From Methylophaga sp. OBS4 (lineage in GTDB: Bacteria; Pseudomonadota; Gammaproteobacteria; Nitrosococcales; Methylophagaceae), in assembly GCF_026319305.1 (NCBI RefSeq), contig NZ_JAPDMV010000007.1, positions 18,224 to 82,223 on the forward strand: a stretch of 64,000 nucleotides of DNA. Direction: 5' to 3'. Below the pieces are notes generated by a model, which was not told the origin of the DNA, did no database searches, and saw only the letters and a program-made list of their open reading frames with translations. Shown here in pieces: positions 59,930 through 64,000 of the stretch. How positions within the stretch are numbered: the stretch's first letter is position 1; each line of letters starts with the position of its first letter. The position numbers and the translations under genes are program-made.

Positions 59930-62116
59930 TTGCGAACTGTGTTGTTGAATAAATTTTGTATTGCGACATGCTTAATTTTGTATGTCTCAATGGCAATGCC
60001 AGTTTATGCCGAACTCCAGAAAACGGTTATCTTCGGCGGAGACGCGTCTTACCCGCCCTTTGAGTGGAATGAAAATAGCGTTCCTGCAGGCTTTAATATC
60101 GATATTGAAAATGCGCTTGCTAGTGTTGGACTTGTCCGAGCAGAACATAAGCTGGGTGAGTGGCCAGAGATGATACAAGCATTGGAAAGTGGCACTATTG
60201 ACGTTTTACCCATGTTTTTATCAGATGAACGTGAAAAAAAATTCTTATTCACCTCACCTTTTTATTACCTCAATCATGCGCTTTATGCATTGTCAGATGT
60301 TGAGGAAATACCTTCCATAAAATCACTATCAGGGCAAAGCATTGCCGTAGAAACGTTATCTTATGCGCATGAACGACTTCAACTTGAACAAGCTGATCCA
60401 ACACTCATCCTTACCAAGGATACGCTTGCGGCTTTAGAGAGTGTCGCCAAAGGCGAAGCGGTATATGCTGTACTCGCCGCCCCTATAGCTTCTCGCCTTA
60501 TCGTTGAACATGACCTTGACCTGCATCGTATCAGCCCTCCTTTTTGGCCTCGCGGCTATGCGTTTGCCGTCAGAAACGATAGAACCGAGCTCGCTAATTG
60601 GCTTGAGAGCAGTCTTAATTTGACAATCGCTACAGGGGCATACAACGAAGTGTATCAACGCTGGAAAAATCAGTTGGAACCCAGCAACTCCTCCAGGACG
60701 GATTTTTGGCAGACAACAGCGATTATTATTATTCCGCTGCTTTTGATCGCTGTGCTTGGGTTTATTTGGTCATGGATGCTGCAGCGTACCGTTACTAAGC
60801 GAACGGCAGAGCTTCGCAAAGAGTTAGAGCGCCGAAAAGCGGCAGAGTCCCGAATTACACACTTAGCCAATCACGATGCACTAACTGGACTGCCCGAATA
60901 CCACTATGTCGTCAAACTGGCAAACCAGATTTTCCAAAATAGTTCAAAAGAATCAACACCAACCAAAGAATTGGTCATTCTGAAATTAGCCGAAACCGAA
61001 ATGATTACGCGTGTATTTGGTAATTCAGTTGAGGAAGCGTTCATCAAAGCATTCGCCGAGCGGCTTAAGCTTTTCGGCTTCGATGTATGCGGTTATATTG
61101 GTCGCGGCGTGTTTGCCATTGTCAGTCATCAGAATAGATTCAGAATTAATCTGGACGAGCTGACCGCGCAGCTCAATGTAAAAGGTTTAAGCCTCTACCC
61201 GCAAGTTGTGGCCGGCATTGCGTGTTGGCCTGATCATTCTGACAGTGCAGAAGAGCTGGGCAGAAAGGCGGAAACAGCTTTAGCCGTGAGTCTGGAACGT
61301 AACCATGATTGGGCAATCTACGACCATCACATGGAACCTGACAAAATCGACCATCAAATTGTAACGGAATTCCGGAAAAAAAATGGGACGGGGCTATATG
61401 CCGTTTTGCAACCACAAATAGAGTTGAAAACGGGTCAAATAGTGGCTGCAGAAGCGCTGGTCAGATGGGATTCACCGGAACTGGGGACGGTCTCACCAGG
61501 GAAATTCATCCCTTTGCTGGAAAAAGCCGGTCTTATAAAACAAGTTACCGTCCGCATGATAAATGAAGCTGTCCGCATCGCCGTGAAGCTTCGAAAAATG
61601 AATCAACCATGTCCAATCAGTGTCAATGTGTCTGCCAATGACCTGCAGACGACGGATGACTTGCCTTCAATTTTTCACGCTGCTTTAGCTCGACATGGCG
61701 GGCAAGCCGGAGATGTAAAGTTAGAGCTCACCGAAACAGCGCTTGCGGAGAACCCGGACCAAGTCAGAACCGTGCTTGATCTCTTAAGTAAGATGGGGAT
61801 CTATACTTCTATTGATGATTTTGGGACCGGATATTCTTCACTGTCCTATCTGAGTAGCTACCCTATACAAGAAGTAAAAATTGACCAGATGTTTGTAGCT
61901 GACATAGCACATAATAAACGGAACCGGAGTATTGTCCGCTCCACAATTGCTATGGCCCATGCATTGGGGATCACTGTAGTAGCTGAAGGTGCTGAGGATG
62001 AAGAAACCATGGAAATTCTGAAAGTTGAGGAGTGTGACCGTGTACAAGGGTTTGTGATTTCAAAGCCATTGCCCGAAGACAGTTTTGTAGACTTTCTCAT
62101 TAGCGCCCAAAAATAA
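59930..62116 (+). CDS. Periplasmic-sensor c-di-GMP phosphodiesterase (SBP-GGDEF-EAL)
   Basis: About 728 residues. The start is probably TTG 59930 (GGAG 9 nt upstream); TTG 59915 or a later GTG are alternatives. After a signal sequence comes a solute-binding (SBP_bac_3) domain (GGDASYPPFEWNE...), a TM helix (IIIIPLLLIAVLGFIWSW, ~265), a degenerate GGDEF (GRGVF in place of the signature) and a full EAL domain: AAEALVRW, ELTETAL, DDFGTGYSSLSYL, VKIDQMF, VVAEGAED. It should hydrolyse c-di-GMP in response to a periplasmic ligand, perhaps an amino acid. It could counter LapD signalling. Confidence 0.9.
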   Translation: MRTVLLNKFCIATCLILYVSMAMPVYAELQKTVIFGGDASYPPFEWNENSVPAGFNIDIENALASVGLVRAEHKLGEWPEMIQALESGTIDVLPMFLSDEREKKFLFTSPFYYLNHALYALSDVEEIPSIKSLSGQSIAVETLSYAHERLQLEQADPTLILTKDTLAALESVAKGEAVYAVLAAPIASRLIVEHDLDLHRISPPFWPRGYAFAVRNDRTELANWLESSLNLTIATGAYNEVYQRWKNQLEPSNSSRTDFWQTTAIIIIPLLLIAVLGFIWSWMLQRTVTKRTAELRKELERRKAAESRITHLANHDALTGLPEYHYVVKLANQIFQNSSKESTPTKELVILKLAETEMITRVFGNSVEEAFIKAFAERLKLFGFDVCGYIGRGVFAIVSHQNRFRINLDELTAQLNVKGLSLYPQVVAGIACWPDHSDSAEELGRKAETALAVSLERNHDWAIYDHHMEPDKIDHQIVTEFRKKNGTGLYAVLQPQIELKTGQIVAAEALVRWDSPELGTVSPGKFIPLLEKAGLIKQVTVRMINEAVRIAVKLRKMNQPCPISVNVSANDLQTTDDLPSIFHAALARHGGQAGDVKLELTETALAENPDQVRTVLDLLSKMGIYTSIDDFGTGYSSLSYLSSYPIQEVKIDQMFVADIAHNKRNRSIVRSTIAMAHALGITVVAEGAEDEETMEILKVEECDRVQGFVISKPLPEDSFVDFLISAQK

Positions 62117-62199
62117 TTTTGTTTAACTGCCATTCTGGGCCAATGTTCAACAACATTAAGATGTAATGGGAAATTCTTGGTTATGGAATATTTTGTCTG

Positions 62200-63597
62200 A
62201 TGTTCAAACTACTAACTTTCACCGTGACACTTTTCTTTTGCATACCTCTATATGCATTGGAAAAGACTTTTAATCCGCAAATCGCGATATCTGAACTCCC
62301 TCATGGTTCTGACGTTGCGCTGATGATTGCAGACCTGGAATCGGGACACACAATATTTTCACAAGGCGCCAAGCAGCTTCGCCCCCCAGCCAGTGTGCAA
62401 AAGCTTGTTACCGCACTGGCAGCCAAGCTTTATTTCAAAAATGGCTATCAATTCCAAACAACGCTGGAAACGCACCAGGATGACATTATTATGCACTTTA
62501 CCGGCGATCCGACGCTGAGCCGGGGGGACATAAAATTACTTTTAGACAAACTCAAGACCAGCAAAAACACGATTGAAGGTAACTTTTATCTGAATGGCGC
62601 TGCTTTTGATGACTATGAGCGCGCTATCGGTCTCCCCTGGGATATTCTGGGTGTTTGTTACAGCGCGCCGTCCAGCGGCATATCCCTTGATGGTAATTGC
62701 GTTTCCGGCAAACTTTTCTTGCCTGCTTCCGCGTCGAATAATACATCCGTCCTGCTGCCAGCCGATGCGCCTGTTCGTGCACAGAGCAAGGCTGTGGCCC
62801 TCCCTGCTTCAGCCACCAATAATCATTGTGAACTGAAACTTTCTGCAAACGAGAACAATCAATACAGCGTCGGCGGATGCGTTGCAAAAAACAAGCTGCC
62901 TATGCCGCTGAATTTTGCGGTGCAAAACACTACAATTTATACCGCCAGAATCATCCATGAAGAACTGCAACAAGCAGACATCAAGCTAACAGGAAATATC
63001 ATTCGTAACGATGATGTGACGGGCACTGTCATTGCCAGTCACCTTTCTCAGCCACTGAGTCAGCTTATTGAAATCATGGTCAGGGATTCGGACAATCTAA
63101 TCGCTGACAACTTAACGAAAACACTCGGACATTTGTATTTCAACCAGCCTGGCAGCTTTGAAAACGGTGTTGCAGCTATTAAAGACATTCTCAAAAACGA
63201 AGCCGGTATCGATCTATCAACTGCCATGATGGCAGATGGATCGGGACTGTCCCGTAACAACCGTTTGACTGCATCGCAAATCATGCAGGTAGTGGCTTAT
63301 ATTTTCAGACATCAGGAACTCGGCCTGGTACAGGCCATGCCTATCTCCGGTGAAAACGGCACGCTATTTTACCGCTCCAGTATCCGCTCGCTCCCTTTAA
63401 AAGGTACAATTATCGCGAAGAGTGGCTCTCTGTATGGCACTTATAATCTTGCCGGCATGCTTAAAGCCCGGTCCGGTAAATCTTTACTTTTTGTCCAGCT
63501 TGTTTCCAACTATCACACAGAGCATGATGAAATCATTGATCACCCCATCATGCAATTTGAACGAACGCTTTACCGTTCATTATTTAATAATTTTTAG
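62200..63597 (+). CDS. dacB: D-alanyl-D-alanine carboxypeptidase/endopeptidase PBP4
   Basis: 465 residues with a signal peptide (ending IPLYALEK). The three penicillin-binding motifs are present: SXXK as SVQK (~67), SXN as SDN (~298) and KTG as KSG (~407, in IIAKSGSLYG). The large insert between motifs 1 and 2 is typical of class C low-mass PBPs. It trims and cleaves peptidoglycan cross-links in the periplasm. It precedes the second xoxF by 280 nt with no apparent link. Confidence 0.92.
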   Translation: MFKLLTFTVTLFFCIPLYALEKTFNPQIAISELPHGSDVALMIADLESGHTIFSQGAKQLRPPASVQKLVTALAAKLYFKNGYQFQTTLETHQDDIIMHFTGDPTLSRGDIKLLLDKLKTSKNTIEGNFYLNGAAFDDYERAIGLPWDILGVCYSAPSSGISLDGNCVSGKLFLPASASNNTSVLLPADAPVRAQSKAVALPASATNNHCELKLSANENNQYSVGGCVAKNKLPMPLNFAVQNTTIYTARIIHEELQQADIKLTGNIIRNDDVTGTVIASHLSQPLSQLIEIMVRDSDNLIADNLTKTLGHLYFNQPGSFENGVAAIKDILKNEAGIDLSTAMMADGSGLSRNNRLTASQIMQVVAYIFRHQELGLVQAMPISGENGTLFYRSSIRSLPLKGTIIAKSGSLYGTYNLAGMLKARSGKSLLFVQLVSNYHTEHDEIIDHPIMQFERTLYRSLFNNF

Positions 63598-63878
63598 TGT
63601 TTCTAACTCGATACCCTCTCCATGAGGGGTAGACTCCGTGATGCCAGAGAATTCAATTTCATCTGCTCTCGAGTATCGCTGAATAGATGTTCAGTATGGA
63701 GCCTGCTGGCAAAGCAGTGCTGAAATAAAAAAGTCTTTTTTAACATATCAGAGTTTCTCTTAGTTGCTTTCAAGACGGAAGCTTAATGACCCCATAGACG
63801 GGGTTATATAAAGTTGTACGGGCATGACGTATATCCATACATACCATGCCTAATTTACAACAAAAAGAGGAAGACTTT
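63598..63878 (+). promoter_or_regulatory. Leader/promoter region of the second xoxF
   Basis: About 280 nt without a gene. It holds CCCC-N6-GGGG (63787-63800) and GAGGAAGAC shortly before the ATG (AAGAGG at 63865-63870). GGGGTAGACTCCG near 63627 shares the AGACTCC core with the hairpins at 48779 and 50529. No clear similarity to the xoxF-1 upstream repeat (32950-33050) is seen. Confidence 0.4.
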
Positions 63879-64000
63879 ATGAAGCTGAAAACTTTGTCAT
63901 TAGCCATGATGTCATTGGCAGTACCAGGTCTGGTCGCTGCTGACGAACTGGCTACAATGCAACAAAACGAAAACGAATGGGTCATGCCTGCCGGTAACTA
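63879..64000 (+). CDS. xoxF: Second XoxF methanol dehydrogenase, N-terminal fragment
   Basis: The frame opens at ATG 63879 after AAGAGG and runs off the right edge, giving about 40 residues. The signal peptide (MKLKTLSLAMMSLAVPGLVAA) and the start of the mature protein ([20 protein letters not shown]) closely parallel the xoxF product of 30938-32716. It is a recent or conserved paralogue. The catalytic region lies outside the window, so the MxaF/XoxF distinction rests on similarity to the first copy. Confidence 0.9.
   Translation, partial: MKLKTLSLAMMSLAVPGLVAADELATMQQNENEWVMPAGN

Noticed and set aside
1..64000. CRISPR array or phage structural genes
   Set aside because: No regularly spaced direct repeats, cas genes or phage head/tail/integrase genes were seen on either strand.

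Overview
The window looks like the chromosome of an aerobic gammaproteobacterial methylotroph, probably Methylophaga-like. The evidence is a lanthanide-type methanol dehydrogenase gene (xoxF, 30938-32716), the start of a second xoxF at the right edge (63879), a formaldehyde-activating-enzyme homologue (23145-23693) and a pterin carbinolamine dehydratase. Around these lie typical gammaproteobacterial genes (LapG/LapD, YoaA, TrkH/TrkA, LemA/M48). The genus is inferred from gene content only.

Layout. 1-3.3 kb: an RND efflux pair (adaptor tail plus permease). 3.4-12.9 kb: a TolC-like channel, then an operon of thermostable-haemolysin-type acyltransferase, AMP-dependent ligase, haem-oxygenase-like diiron oxidase, SDR, TPR protein, QseB/PmrA-like response regulator, QseC-like kinase, cupredoxin, FTR1 permease and a putative barrel protein. 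13-18.1 kb: a GC-richer cassette with a methyltransferase, a heavy-metal RND adaptor and pump, and a DUF3240 protein. Three near-identical tandem boxes of PmrA/QseB type (TTAAG-N5-TTAA, 11-bp period) lie before tolC, the acyltransferase operon and the metal-efflux cassette. They suggest that the embedded two-component system controls all three units. 18.1-20.7 kb: lapG and lapD (c-di-GMP control of adhesin release). 20.9-28.8 kb: housekeeping and methylotrophy genes, including a transporter, CinA-like protein, truncated globin, fae homologue, DNA helicase, ferritin-like protein and pterin dehydratase.

28.8-35 kb is a scarred accessory stretch: a decayed tRNA-Val, a truncated DUF4105 gene, xoxF flanked by two diverged promoter-like repeats carrying FNR-type boxes, an IS256-family tail, a cysteine desulfurase and a frameshifted xdhC. 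35-48.5 kb is an AT-richer island for nitrogen-oxide and respiratory stress. NorR sits before norVW, whose promoter shows a sigma-54 site and three GT-N7-AC NorR boxes. Then come a LysR regulator and a long operon of sulfite-reductase-like flavoprotein and sirohaem protein, three DsrE-like proteins, an orphan cbb3 oxidase catalytic subunit, a small membrane protein and a nitronate monooxygenase. This operon and the acyltransferase/diiron-oxidase cluster are the two best candidates for undescribed systems.

48.8-64 kb: M48 protease/LemA, a cytochrome b561 with two YceI proteins, a KdpDE-like two-component system beside trkH and trkA, an orphan CheR-type methyltransferase, a periplasmic-sensor EAL phosphodiesterase, PBP4 (dacB) and the second xoxF.
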